Numbered from the stretch's first letter, positions 34,839-43,002 are shown. The stretch: 54,224 nucleotides of DNA from DATJUF01 sp035524095 (GCA_035524095.1 DATKPK010000144.1:1-54224), one strand, 5' to 3'. Made by a program: numbers and translations. Notes: generated from the sequence alone by a model not told the origin.

Positions 34839-35576
34839 ATGGCTGAGAATCCGCAATTGTCGCGCAATATGGCTGCTTTCGGAGAGCGCACGCTCAACGA
34901 GGCCGAAGAATACCGCTGGCAGAGTGAGAAGTTTGACCTCATCAGCCGTACAATCGCGCGACTCGCGACTCGCCGGGCGCTAGCCGACGTTGGCTGCTTC
35001 ACAGGCATGGCTACCGCACAGTACCGATCACTCGGTTTCGCACGGGTGGTGGGGTTTGACGCTTCTGTTGACGCCCTCAAGCTCGCTTCAAATCGCGGCA
35101 TTGACGCTCGCCGCTGGCTCATTGGCGAAACCTCATGTCCCGCCGAAGACAATGAGTTCGACGTGATCATCGCTGCGGATATCATCGAGCACCTGATCGA
35201 TACCGACGGCTTTCTGCGCGAACTCGCGCGCGTTCTCAGCTCCGGCGGCTTTCTGATCGTCACAACACCCAACCTCGCCGCCTGGCGCTCGCGGATGCGG
35301 ATGCTGCTCGGTAAACCTCCCTTGAGCTACCCCGGTGCTTCTCCCTCAGTTCAAGCTGACGAGATGATCGATCTAAACCATATTCGCATCGCGAACTGCC
35401 GCGAATGGGAGACTCTCTTCCGGGCGCACGGATTCACTGTGATCGATGTCAAAGGATGGTCGCTGATGCATGCGGTTAGCGGCGGAATTGGAGTGCGCGT
35501 CCGCAAGCTGATCGATGGCTATCTCACCAGGGTACCAACCTTAGCCTTTGGCCTGATGTTCTTGCTGGGCAAATGA
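34839..35576 (+). CDS. Class I SAM-dependent methyltransferase
   Basis: 245 residues with a Rossmann methyltransferase core. Motif I is ADVGCFTGMATAQYRSLGF (GCFTG in place of the common GCGTG), followed by VVGFDASVDALKLA, FDVIIAADIIEHLID and LSSGGFLIVTTPNLAAW. This resembles UbiG/Methyltransf_11-23 type enzymes. The C-terminus ends in a hydrophobic stretch (VPTLAFGLMFLLGK). GAGAGGG lies 4 nt before the ATG. The substrate is unknown. It stands alone between guaB (divergent) and the serine protease (convergent). Confidence 0.85.
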   Translation: MAENPQLSRNMAAFGERTLNEAEEYRWQSEKFDLISRTIARLATRRALADVGCFTGMATAQYRSLGFARVVGFDASVDALKLASNRGIDARRWLIGETSCPAEDNEFDVIIAADIIEHLIDTDGFLRELARVLSSGGFLIVTTPNLAAWRSRMRMLLGKPPLSYPGASPSVQADEMIDLNHIRIANCREWETLFRAHGFTVIDVKGWSLMHAVSGGIGVRVRKLIDGYLTRVPTLAFGLMFLLGK

Positions 35577-35641
35577 ATCACTCGTCCGGATCGCCTGTCA
35601 CCGGCTAGCCCCAGCTCCGGGACCGCTCGCTCCCGAAGCCC

Positions 35642-36790
35642 TTAAAGAGCATGGATCGGACCGCCGACAATCACGTTGACGGGGAGGCCTTCGAGGCTGT
35701 CGGGCATTGAGTCACGCAGCGCCGGGCCATCTTCGGTAACATAAACGTCTAGTCGCGGAACGCCTGGCTCGTCCGAGGCGCCAATGCCGACGCCGGTAAC
35801 ACTCGGTATCGCGAAAAGATCTTTTTCGTAACGGCCCTTGATGCCCTTTGCGTAGTTGATGGCGTCAAGGCTAATGCCCGAGATACTCGCGAAGGCAGCA
35901 GCTTCGTCGGACCCATCGGTCGAGCCTGTGTTGCTCGCATTTGTGACTTCGTTGGACGCGGTCACAGTAGCGGTGCAACCCGCGACGAATGATACGCCGA
36001 AATGACTGAGTACCTTGCCGATCGGATTCAGGTAGACGTTGCCGCTATTGTCACTGGCGAAAAGCAGACCGACCGGCCGTGGACACGCATCGGTTGTGAC
36101 GACCAGCGACCCGGAGTCACCCGGCGCAGCAAAGACGCCCGCGCTTGCCTTCACGACGATCTGGTTGACGAAACTCGCCGTCCCGGAGGAACTATCGCAT
36201 TCGTCCGTGTACTGCACGGCATTCTGGCCCGAAGCATCGAACCCGATCTCAGTTACAACGCCATGCGTCAGGCCGGTTGTGGCGCCCATCTTTTGCACCT
36301 GCAGATTGACCACCGCAGGTGCAACTTTGTTGCTGATCGGACCGATATTGAGGATGTCGCTGCTGACGTCGCCCGCCACAATATGCGCGATGGCGGCGTC
36401 GATCTGATTCTTCCCGTTCTTGGCAAAACTGATATGGGAGCTGGCACTTAGGTGGGCGACGATATCGTTTGAGGGGTCAGAGAGCGGACATCCAGGGTTG
36501 ATAATGCCCTCCCCGGGTTTGCCGAGGTTGACGCGGTCAAGCACGTGATTGTTGCTGAGGATATATTTGCCGCCTGGCCCTTTTACCATCGAACCGAGTG
36601 TGCCGGTGCAACAGCCTGTGATCTCACCCTGGCTATTGAACTGGAGCATTTTTATATTGCTGCCGGGCGAACCAAGGCAGATCGGCCGGCTCCCGCTAGC
36701 GCCTTGATTACATACCTGAGCTTTGAGGCTCCCATAAGGAAGACCCGTGGTAGCGATTATCAGAGCGGCGACATAGGCGATTTTGCGCAT
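35642..36790 (-). CDS. Secreted trypsin-like serine protease with a C-terminal extension
   Basis: 382 residues from the ATG at 36790; a longer frame upstream lacks a signal-like start. The signal peptide (MRKIAYVAALIIATTGLPYG) is followed by a chymotrypsin-fold domain that keeps a full putative triad: His82 (LSNNHVL), Asp131 (QIDAAIAHI) and Ser226 (APGDSGSLVV). KMGATTGLTHGVV is a further signature of this bacterial subgroup. An Asn/Thr/Ser linker (about 275-300) leads to a C-terminal ~80-residue module (VTGVGIG, LDVYVTED, LPVNVIVGGPIHAL). Contrast with the catalytically dead HtrA-like gene in the same window. It is divergent from the tetR gene. Confidence 0.8.
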   Translation of the reverse strand: MRKIAYVAALIIATTGLPYGSLKAQVCNQGASGSRPICLGSPGSNIKMLQFNSQGEITGCCTGTLGSMVKGPGGKYILSNNHVLDRVNLGKPGEGIINPGCPLSDPSNDIVAHLSASSHISFAKNGKNQIDAAIAHIVAGDVSSDILNIGPISNKVAPAVVNLQVQKMGATTGLTHGVVTEIGFDASGQNAVQYTDECDSSSGTASFVNQIVVKASAGVFAAPGDSGSLVVTTDACPRPVGLLFASDNSGNVYLNPIGKVLSHFGVSFVAGCTATVTASNEVTNASNTGSTDGSDEAAAFASISGISLDAINYAKGIKGRYEKDLFAIPSVTGVGIGASDEPGVPRLDVYVTEDGPALRDSMPDSLEGLPVNVIVGGPIHAL

Positions 36791-37106
36791 CGAGACATAA
36801 TCCTGCGTTGAACTCCCCCATGATGACAAGGCTCGCTTTGCGGGGTCCTATTATGTCGGTTTATGCGCGAAAGCCCAAGCCTCAGCAACGCAACCTGCGT
36901 TTCCGAGGTACCCTCCGGGAGATACTTGCCCGGTGGCTTGACAGGTGAACGTTCATTCAACAGTATCGGTAACAGTTGGGTCGGTCGCCAAATGACGGGC
37001 GGCGATCCAAACCGGCTGGCGAAGATAAGTCGCGATTGCGTAAATCAGCCCACAAGCCCAAACTTAACCGAAGCATTGACCAAGTTGGCGAGTGGAAGCG
37101 GTTAGC
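36791..37106. other. Divergent protease/tetR intergenic region
   Basis: A 316-bp gap containing the promoters of the leftward protease gene and the rightward tetR operon. The only element I can support is the TTGACA/TGAACGTTCA promoter-operator at 36938-36966. The rest shows no coding potential. Confidence 0.5.
36938..36966 (+). promoter_or_regulatory. tetR-operon promoter with operator in the spacer
   Basis: TTGACA (36938-36943) is a perfect -35 box, and CAGTAT (36961-36966) lies exactly 17 nt downstream as a weak -10. The spacer contains the perfect 10-bp palindrome TGAACGTTCA (36946-36955), followed by TTCA. On the other strand it reads TGAATGAACGTTCACC. A TetR-family dimer bound there would cover the promoter, consistent with autorepression of the downstream operon. 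Confidence 0.55.
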
Positions 37107-37757
37107 ATGGCGCAAGAATTAAGAGAGCAGGCGCAGGACGACGAACTCGTAACGGCGCGGCGGCGACAGATCTTTCTGGCCGTGACGCGAGTCCTGGCGC
37201 GCAAATCGTTCCATCAGGCGAGTGTCAAAGAGATCGCCGCCGAAGCTGGAATCGCCGCCGGATCAATCTACGTCTATCTCCAATCGAAGGACGAAATTCT
37301 GCTGTTGGTCGCCGAATCAATGGTCGGCGAACTGGTTGACGAATTGCCGCGTATCCGCCGCGAAGCAGGTGAGGATCCGCGTCAGGAACTGCTCGGAGTG
37401 ATGCGAGCGGCGCTCGATATAATTGATCGCTATCGTGAGGCTTTCGCGGTGCTGAACCACGAGGTCCGCTATCTCGAACGGAACCCGCGCTTCCGGCCAT
37501 CAATTAAAGCAGCGTTGCATCCTTATAAAGAGGCGCTCGCGATACCGCTCGAACGTGGGCGGGAGCTGGGCTTGATAAATTTCACCGGCATCGCAAGCGC
37601 GGCCGAGATCTTGCACATGCTGTTGTCGGGGTGGGCGATGGGCAGCGATGATTTTCTGGCCCATACCGACAAGCAGGCCTATTGGCGTGAGATTACGGGA
37701 ATCGTCGAAGGCCGCCTGTTTACGCGCTTAGGCGATGAGGCCGACGATAAGACCTGA
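37107..37757 (+). CDS. TetR/AcrR-family transcriptional regulator
   Basis: 216 residues from the ATG at 37107 (GGAAGCGG upstream); an in-frame GTG at 37092 is less likely. The N-terminal TetR helix-turn-helix is clear: RRRQIFLAVTRVLARKSFHQ, then VKEIAAEAGIAAGSIYVYLQ. The C-terminal ligand domain is helical, and the AFAVLNHEVRYLERNPRFRP stretch recalls regulators that sense fatty-acid-like ligands (weak inference). It is the first gene before the ferritin-like operon, 34 bp upstream of it, and has an operator-like palindrome in its own promoter. Confidence 0.9.
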   Translation: MAQELREQAQDDELVTARRRQIFLAVTRVLARKSFHQASVKEIAAEAGIAAGSIYVYLQSKDEILLLVAESMVGELVDELPRIRREAGEDPRQELLGVMRAALDIIDRYREAFAVLNHEVRYLERNPRFRPSIKAALHPYKEALAIPLERGRELGLINFTGIASAAEILHMLLSGWAMGSDDFLAHTDKQAYWREITGIVEGRLFTRLGDEADDKT

Positions 37758-37791
37758 GCGCGATGTGGCGCGGTCAGGCAGAGGGTAACTT

Positions 37792-38409
37792 ATGGCTTTT
37801 TATGACCGGCGAACCCTCGACGGCTATTACAGCGTTCGGCAAAGCGCAGTTTTCATCATGAACTACCGTTACGCCGAAGAGCGCATGATGCGGATGATGG
37901 CTGGATGGATCGCGCTGACACCGGAATTGCCGGTCAAGCTCGAGACAGCGCGACAGGTTTACGAGGATGCTCTCCATGCGGACGCACTCGGCAAGCGGCT
38001 GGCCGAATTGCGCAGCCAAGGGCAGGTGTCGCGTCCACCGAATCAGGCGTTTGTCACCTTCATGAACGCAATCGAAGACAAAGAAGAGTGGGGAGATACG
38101 ATAGAACGGCTTACGGGTATCTATCGCGTACTGAAGCCACATCTGGTGGCGCACTATAGCGCGCATCTGACGGCCGCAAATCCGGTCTATGAACCACCGA
38201 CGTTGCGGATCCTCGCGCACATGGCAGAGGAGGAAAAGCGGCATATCGAACGCGGTTCGGTGCTGTTGCAGGATCTGCTGAAGTCACCGGAAGCGCATCG
38301 GCGGGCGGCGGACTGGCAAGGTCACCTCGAAGAATTACTGGCGGCGGCGGGGGGAGTTACCGGAGTGCCTGAAGACGAGCAGGACGCGGCCAAGCTCGGC
38401 CGCAGCTAA
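37792..38409 (+). CDS. Divergent ferritin-like protein
   Basis: 205 residues, all-helical. The segment LETARQVYEDALHADALGKRL (residues 50-70) aligns with LDMARQVWDESRHAEIFMKLL of the two larger ferritin-like proteins downstream, so the three are paralogous. Candidate metal ligands are Glu29/Glu30 (RYAEER), Asp59 with His62 (EDALH, where the paralogues have ExxH), a glutamate near 95-105, and Glu148 with His151 (EEEKRH). The Asp substitution and a more diverged third helix make the di-iron site less certain than in the paralogues. GAGGG lies 6 nt before the ATG. It follows tetR by 34 bp and precedes the NTF2-like pair by 5 bp. Function unknown. Confidence 0.75.
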   Translation: MAFYDRRTLDGYYSVRQSAVFIMNYRYAEERMMRMMAGWIALTPELPVKLETARQVYEDALHADALGKRLAELRSQGQVSRPPNQAFVTFMNAIEDKEEWGDTIERLTGIYRVLKPHLVAHYSAHLTAANPVYEPPTLRILAHMAEEEKRHIERGSVLLQDLLKSPEAHRRAADWQGHLEELLAAAGGVTGVPEDEQDAAKLGRS

Positions 38410-38414
38410 TCAGC

Positions 38415-38798
38415 GTGGTCCAGAGGCGATTACATTTCCCAGAGGGCTTGTGTGCGGCGATTACCGCCTACGCCGAAGCGGTGCTGAAGGGTGATGTGGC
38501 CGCAGGATCGGAATCAGTAGCGGCGGAGGCGCTGGCGTCGCATCGCGAGGCCTCTGCGCGCGCCGCAGAAAAACAACCATGGGACGGTTACGAATTGATC
38601 GCCAGGGCTCGGCTCGGCCATCAATATATCGCGAAGGTTCGCTTCCATGGCTCGCATGGCGATTTGACATTGCAATGCCGATGGCGTGAATCAGCCGGTG
38701 GCGCGTGGCAAATCGCGGAGATCGCGGATATCGGATTGCGCTCGCCGTGGCTCAAGCCTGAGCCGGCCGAAAGCCTCGTGAGGAAGGCCAATGGCTGA
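38415..38798 (+). CDS. Small NTF2-like protein A (unknown function)
   Basis: 127 residues starting at GTG 38415, 5 bp after the preceding stop. It is a paralogue of the next gene: ELIARARLGHQYIAKVRFHG matches EIIATARVIHHYYLKVRMFG, and a Trp-rich C-terminus (WQIAEIADI) matches WLIWEIINL. The helix-then-beta-sheet order fits an NTF2-like cone (inference). It lacks cysteines suitable for a metal site other than one near the start. Location inside the ferritin-like operon suggests a co-factor, binding or targeting role for those enzymes. I do not recognise the family. Confidence 0.7.
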   Translation: MVQRRLHFPEGLCAAITAYAEAVLKGDVAAGSESVAAEALASHREASARAAEKQPWDGYELIARARLGHQYIAKVRFHGSHGDLTLQCRWRESAGGAWQIAEIADIGLRSPWLKPEPAESLVRKANG

Positions 38799-39177
38799 CC
38801 TTGGAATTCGCGGCAACGTGATGGGTCCGCAGCCGATTGCTCAGCGCCAACCGCTGCCACCCGATATGCTTGAGGCTGCCGAGCACGTGATGACGATGTT
38901 TCAGGGCGGTGAGGTCGAAGCGCTCACAGCGATCAGCGTGTCGGCCACGGCGGACGAGGTTCGGACGATTGCCTCGAGCCTAACGCCCGGACGCTATACG
39001 CGCCACGAGATAATCGCGACAGCGCGCGTGATTCATCATTATTACCTCAAGGTACGAATGTTTGGTGATAGGGTTGAACCGTTCTCGCTACAGTTTCGGC
39101 TGGGCCACAAAGATGGCCAATGGCTGATCTGGGAGATCATCAATCTGACCGGCCGGCGCGCCGCCTGGACGCGTTAG
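38791..39177 (+). CDS. Small NTF2-like protein B (paralogue of A)
   Basis: 128 residues; the ATG overlaps the previous gene by 8 bp with AGGAAGG just upstream, so translation is coupled. It shares with protein A the pattern E[LI]IA-AR--H-Y--KVR--G, the LQ-R strand, and the W-I-EI strand near the C-terminus. The pair may form a heterodimer, as related NTF2-like proteins often dimerise (inference from the family). No catalytic residue set is evident. A ferritin-like gene follows 27 bp downstream. Confidence 0.72.
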   Translation: MADLGIRGNVMGPQPIAQRQPLPPDMLEAAEHVMTMFQGGEVEALTAISVSATADEVRTIASSLTPGRYTRHEIIATARVIHHYYLKVRMFGDRVEPFSLQFRLGHKDGQWLIWEIINLTGRRAAWTR

Positions 39178-39204
39178 CGCGGTATCACAAGGAGGAAAAC
39201 TCCG

Positions 39205-40005
39205 ATGCAACGCATGATTCCGGTTGATAAGCTGGCGCGTCCCGACAACATCATCCTCGAACCACTCGATGCGATTTTCATGGCGCGCGTTGATCAGGGC
39301 TTCTCCGCTACCAATGTGATGCCGCACGAGGAGGATTTTCTGCGTGCGCGCCTTCACGGTATCGCGACGGGCGAATTGCAAGCGATGGAGGCTGCCGGGC
39401 GAACACTCTTCGACTTTCCCGACGCACCGTGGGAGTTCCAGCTCGATATGGCGCGGCAGGTGTGGGACGAGTCGCGTCACGCCGAGATTTTCATGAAACT
39501 GCTGGAATACGTCGGCTCGTACCTCGGGGAATTTCCCGAGGGCGAAGTGTTGTGGTCATGTACCCAGATTGACGATCCCGCGTGCCGGGTTGCCGGGATC
39601 AATCGTGGGCTCGAGGGACTTGCCTGCGATGTCTTCGATCAGATAATCCGGCTGGCACAGCGGATGGGCGATCCTGTAATCGAGCGCGCGGTGGACTACG
39701 TCCTTGCCGACGAAATCACCCATGTGCGGATGGGCTCCAAGTGGATGCGAAAGCTGACCGAGGGTGATCCTGAGCGATTGCAACGTGCGCTCGACTTTCA
39801 GGCGAATATCGACACGTTGTTCAACTTCAATGGCGCCCGCACCACTCAGGAGGCCTCACCTCAGGTGGAACTCGACGTTAACGGCAAAGAGTTTGACTTT
39901 GACGCGACGCTGACGATAGCACGGGAAGCGCGGTTGATGGCGGGCTTCACGGAAGACGAGCTCGATCGGCTTTACCGCGCCGCGTCGCGCAGCAATGCCT
40001 ATTGA
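39205..40005 (+). CDS. Ferritin-like di-iron protein A
   Basis: 266 residues. Six residues fit a canonical carboxylate-bridged di-iron site: Glu57 (GELQAME), Glu89 and His92 (WDESRH), Glu137 (GLEGLACD), Glu170 and His173 (DEITHV). This is E-x31-ExxH-x44-E-x32-ExxH. A C-terminal tail of ~90 residues (from DFDATLTIAREARLMAGFTE) ends in a conserved helix. AAGGAGG lies 10 nt before the ATG. The next gene is a close paralogue, so a heterodimer is plausible. The di-iron fold is used by oxygenases, oxidases and desaturases; which applies here is unknown. Confidence 0.85.
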   Translation: MQRMIPVDKLARPDNIILEPLDAIFMARVDQGFSATNVMPHEEDFLRARLHGIATGELQAMEAAGRTLFDFPDAPWEFQLDMARQVWDESRHAEIFMKLLEYVGSYLGEFPEGEVLWSCTQIDDPACRVAGINRGLEGLACDVFDQIIRLAQRMGDPVIERAVDYVLADEITHVRMGSKWMRKLTEGDPERLQRALDFQANIDTLFNFNGARTTQEASPQVELDVNGKEFDFDATLTIAREARLMAGFTEDELDRLYRAASRSNAY

Positions 40006-40041
40006 GGGTCGCGTGAAACGAACTTCGCGGGAGATAATTCT

Positions 40042-40809
40042 ATGGAAAGAATGATACCGGTCGACCGTCTGGCGCGTGAGGATCGCTTCGTGCTGATGCG
40101 CGGGCGTAAGGCGCGTGAAATCCGCGAAGAGCAGAATCTGGACGATCGGGTGATGCCGTTTGACGAGGAAGCGCTGCGCGCGCGGATGCACGGGATTTTC
40201 TGCGGCGAGGTGCAGGCGATGGAAGCAGCTGGCCGGACATTGTTCGATTTTCCCGACGCGCCGTGGGAATTCCAACTAGATATGGCGCGGCAAGTTTGGG
40301 ACGAATCACGTCACACCGAAATCTTCCAGCGCCTGCTCGAATATATGGGGGCGGAGCCGGGTGATTATGTCGAAACCGAAGTGCTATGGCGCTGCACGCA
40401 GGCTGACGATCCCGCCGTGCGGGTCGCCGGGATCAATCGGGGTCTGGAGGGGCTCGCCTGTGACGTTTTCGAGCAGCTTATCCGCATTGCGCAGAAAAAC
40501 GGCGACGAGGTTATAGAGCGTGCCGTCGATTACGTCCTGGCCGACGAAATTACCCATGTGCGAATGGGCTCCAAATGGCTGCGTAAACTGACCGAGGGCG
40601 ATCCCGCGCGGCTCAAGCGGGCACAGGAGTTCCAGGAAAATATCGACGAGGTGTTCAGTTTTCGGGGCACACGCCGGGCGGTCGAAGATGTTCGCGGCGG
40701 CAATGAAAACATCATCACGATTGCGCGTGAATCGCGGCTGCTAGCGGGCTTTACCGAAGAGGAGATTGAACGGCTGGCGGCGGCAGCGCGCAAAAGCGCC
40801 GCATACTAA
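40042..40809 (+). CDS. Ferritin-like di-iron protein B (paralogue of A)
   Basis: 255 residues, closely related to protein A over its whole length (shared MIPVDRLAR opening, TLFDFPDAPWEFQLDMARQV, and VDYVLADEITHVRMGSKW). The putative ligands are again all present: Glu56, Glu88, His91, Glu136, Glu169, His172. The main differences are the N-terminal 40 residues and a shortened acidic segment before the C-terminal helix. GGGAG precedes the ATG. It is the last gene of the tetR operon. It is followed by a 303-bp gap with no clear terminator. Confidence 0.85.
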   Translation: MERMIPVDRLAREDRFVLMRGRKAREIREEQNLDDRVMPFDEEALRARMHGIFCGEVQAMEAAGRTLFDFPDAPWEFQLDMARQVWDESRHTEIFQRLLEYMGAEPGDYVETEVLWRCTQADDPAVRVAGINRGLEGLACDVFEQLIRIAQKNGDEVIERAVDYVLADEITHVRMGSKWLRKLTEGDPARLKRAQEFQENIDEVFSFRGTRRAVEDVRGGNENIITIARESRLLAGFTEEEIERLAAAARKSAAY

Positions 40810-41112
40810 CGGTCGCGTCACGCTGTTATTGCTATCCGATTCGCGATCAAAAGGAGCCGGGGCGGGGGCGCAAATTATGGCCAACGGAACCCACCGCCGA
40901 CGGGTTACAGAATCGTGATTGCACTAATCCGCTAATCTCCCAACTGACCATTTTGAAAGCAATCTTATAGGGAGTGGGCTTTTCCCTAGCAAGATTGGCC
41001 TCTCGATGGTAACATTGGATCCATAAAATCCCCTGCAAGTCCTTTGCAATTTGATGGTCCCGATGACATCCTGCCCAAACTTTCTAATCAATCGAACCTT
41101 GGAGCATTCCGC
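40810..41112. other. Gap between the ferritin-like operon and pckG
   Basis: 303 bp, somewhat A+T-rich. One weak stem: TAGGGA (40968-40973) / TCCCTA (40983-40988). No convincing promoter or gene seen; the pckG start is chosen at 41113. Confidence 0.4.
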
Positions 41113-42906
41113 GTGACCAATGATAACGGCACGGTTACCAAAAGCCGCGCGCTCAGCGCATGGGTAGCGGAAACCGCCCGGCTGACTGCGCCTTCGTCAA
41201 TTCATTGGTGTGACGGGTCGGAAGCTGAACGCGATCGCCTGACGCAACAGGCGATAGAGACGGGTGTGTTGATTCGGCTGAACGCCGAGAAACGTCCAGA
41301 TTGCTTTCTCCACCGGTCCAATCCCAATGATGTAGCGCGCACGGAAGAGGTGACCTTCGTCTGCACCCCACAGCGTGAGGACGCTGGCGTAACTAACAAC
41401 TGGATGGCGCCGGCCGAGGCCTATCGGAAACTCCGCGGGCTGCTCGAGGGTTCGATGAAGGGCCGTACCATGTACGTGATTCCGTACGTGATGGGTCCGC
41501 TGGGATCGCCTTTCGCCAAGATTGGCGTCGAGATTACCGACAGCATCTACGTTGCGCTGAACATGCGGATCATGACGCGGATGGGCCGCGCGGCTCTCGA
41601 CTTGCTCGGCGAATCCGACGATTTCAATCGAGGCTTGCATGGTACGCTCGATCTCGATCCCAAGAAGCGCTTCATCTGCCATTTTCCGCAGGACAATACG
41701 ATTTGGTCGGTTGGCAGCGGCTATGGCGGGAACGCGCTGCTGAGCAAAAAATGCTTTGCGCTTAGAATCGCGAGCTGGCTCGGACGCACCGAAGGCTGGC
41801 TGGCCGAGCATATGCTGATCGTCGGCCTGCAAAGCCCGCAAGGCGAGACCCGTTATATCGCTGCCGCTTTTCCGAGTGCTTGCGGGAAGACCAACCTGGC
41901 GATGCTGCAACCGCCGCCGGGCCTGAAAGGGTGGCGGGTCTTCACCATTGGCGATGATATTGCCTGGCTGCGCATCGGGCCTGACGGTGGTTTGTGGGCG
42001 ACGAATCCCGAGAACGGCTATTTCGGCGTGGCACCCGGCACCAGCCGCAAATCCAATCCCAACGCGATGGCGATGACCGAGCATGACTCGATCTTCACTA
42101 ACGTCGCGATGACCGCTGACGGTGACGTCTGGTGGGAGGGAATGGACGTGGCGCCGCCAGACGGCCTCCTTGATTGGCGCGGCAGGCATTGGGACGAAAA
42201 ATCGGGCGAAAAAGCCGCTCATCCGAATAGCCGCTTCACTGTGCCGATGGGCAATAACCCGGTGATGTCGCCTCACGCCAATGACCCTCAAGGGGTGCCG
42301 ATCTCAGCCATCGTCTTTGGCGGGCGCCGCGCGACGACGATGCCGCTGGTGCTCGAATCATCCGACTGGGCCCACGGGGTTTTCATGGGCGCGACGATGG
42401 GCTCCGAAACCACCGCAGCGGCAGCCGGCCAGGTCGGTGTGGTGCGGCGCGATCCGATGGCGATGCTGCCGTTTTGCGGCTACAACGTCGGCGATTACCT
42501 GGCGCATTGGCTCGAGCTACACAGCAAGCTGACCCGTCCGCCACGCATCTTCATGGTCAACTGGTTCAGGAAGGACCGCGAGGGTAATTTCCTCTGGCCT
42601 GGCTATGGCGAGAATCTGCGTGTGCTGAAATGGATGATCGATCGCATCGACGGACGCGCGGATGGCCATCAGACGCCGGTTGGGACGGTGCCGAATCCTG
42701 GAGACCTCGATTTGACTGGCCTTGAAATCGCGCCTGCTCAAATTAATCAGGCGCTCGCCGTCAAGGTTGATGAATGGAAGACCGAGATGGCCTCAGCCGG
42801 TGAGTTCTTTGCCAAAATTGGTCCCGCTCTTCCAGCGACACTGCACGCGAAACATCACGAATTAACCGCAGCACTCGATCAGGAAGCGGTCCGCAAAGCC
42901 GGCTGA
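41113..42906 (+). CDS. pckG: Phosphoenolpyruvate carboxykinase (GTP)
   Basis: Converts oxaloacetate and GTP to PEP and CO2, the entry step of gluconeogenesis. 597 residues from a GTG at 41113 with GGAG 8 nt upstream; the longer frame starting at a TTG is less likely. P-loop and active-site cysteine: AAFPSACGKTNLAML. Substrate loops: RTMYVIPYVMGPLGSP, VGSGYGGNALLSKKC, and the PEPCK signature GDDIAWLRIGPDGG. NWFRKDREGNFLWPGYGEN is typical of the GTP-dependent type. A strong intrinsic terminator follows. Confidence 0.96.
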   Translation: MTNDNGTVTKSRALSAWVAETARLTAPSSIHWCDGSEAERDRLTQQAIETGVLIRLNAEKRPDCFLHRSNPNDVARTEEVTFVCTPQREDAGVTNNWMAPAEAYRKLRGLLEGSMKGRTMYVIPYVMGPLGSPFAKIGVEITDSIYVALNMRIMTRMGRAALDLLGESDDFNRGLHGTLDLDPKKRFICHFPQDNTIWSVGSGYGGNALLSKKCFALRIASWLGRTEGWLAEHMLIVGLQSPQGETRYIAAAFPSACGKTNLAMLQPPPGLKGWRVFTIGDDIAWLRIGPDGGLWATNPENGYFGVAPGTSRKSNPNAMAMTEHDSIFTNVAMTADGDVWWEGMDVAPPDGLLDWRGRHWDEKSGEKAAHPNSRFTVPMGNNPVMSPHANDPQGVPISAIVFGGRRATTMPLVLESSDWAHGVFMGATMGSETTAAAAGQVGVVRRDPMAMLPFCGYNVGDYLAHWLELHSKLTRPPRIFMVNWFRKDREGNFLWPGYGENLRVLKWMIDRIDGRADGHQTPVGTVPNPGDLDLTGLEIAPAQINQALAVKVDEWKTEMASAGEFFAKIGPALPATLHAKHHELTAALDQEAVRKAG

Positions 42907-42929
42907 TCGGCGCAATCTCAACCGCTAGC

Positions 42930-42963
42930 AACGCGTCCTCGGCCTTGCGGGGACGCGTTTTCA
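42930..42963 (+). terminator. Intrinsic terminator of pckG
   Basis: ACGCGTCC (42931-42938) pairs with GGACGCGT (42951-42958), extended by an A-T pair outside. It is followed by TTTTCATTT. It lies 24 bp after the pckG stop codon. Confidence 0.85.
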
Positions 42964-42986
42964 TTTGTGGCCCACGAAATTTGCTC

Positions 42987-43002
42987 GTTACACAAGTGTA
43001 AC
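42987..43002. promoter_or_regulatory. Perfect 16-bp inverted repeat
   Basis: GTTACACAAGTGTAAC: 7-bp arms with an AA centre. It lies just past the pckG terminator and about 260 bp before the next gene. It is too short of T-run context to be a terminator, so it is more likely a protein-binding site. Confidence 0.4.

Noticed and set aside
41197..42291. Reverse open frame of 364 codons opposite pckG
   Set aside because: pckG is certain, and the reverse translation has no recognisable domain.
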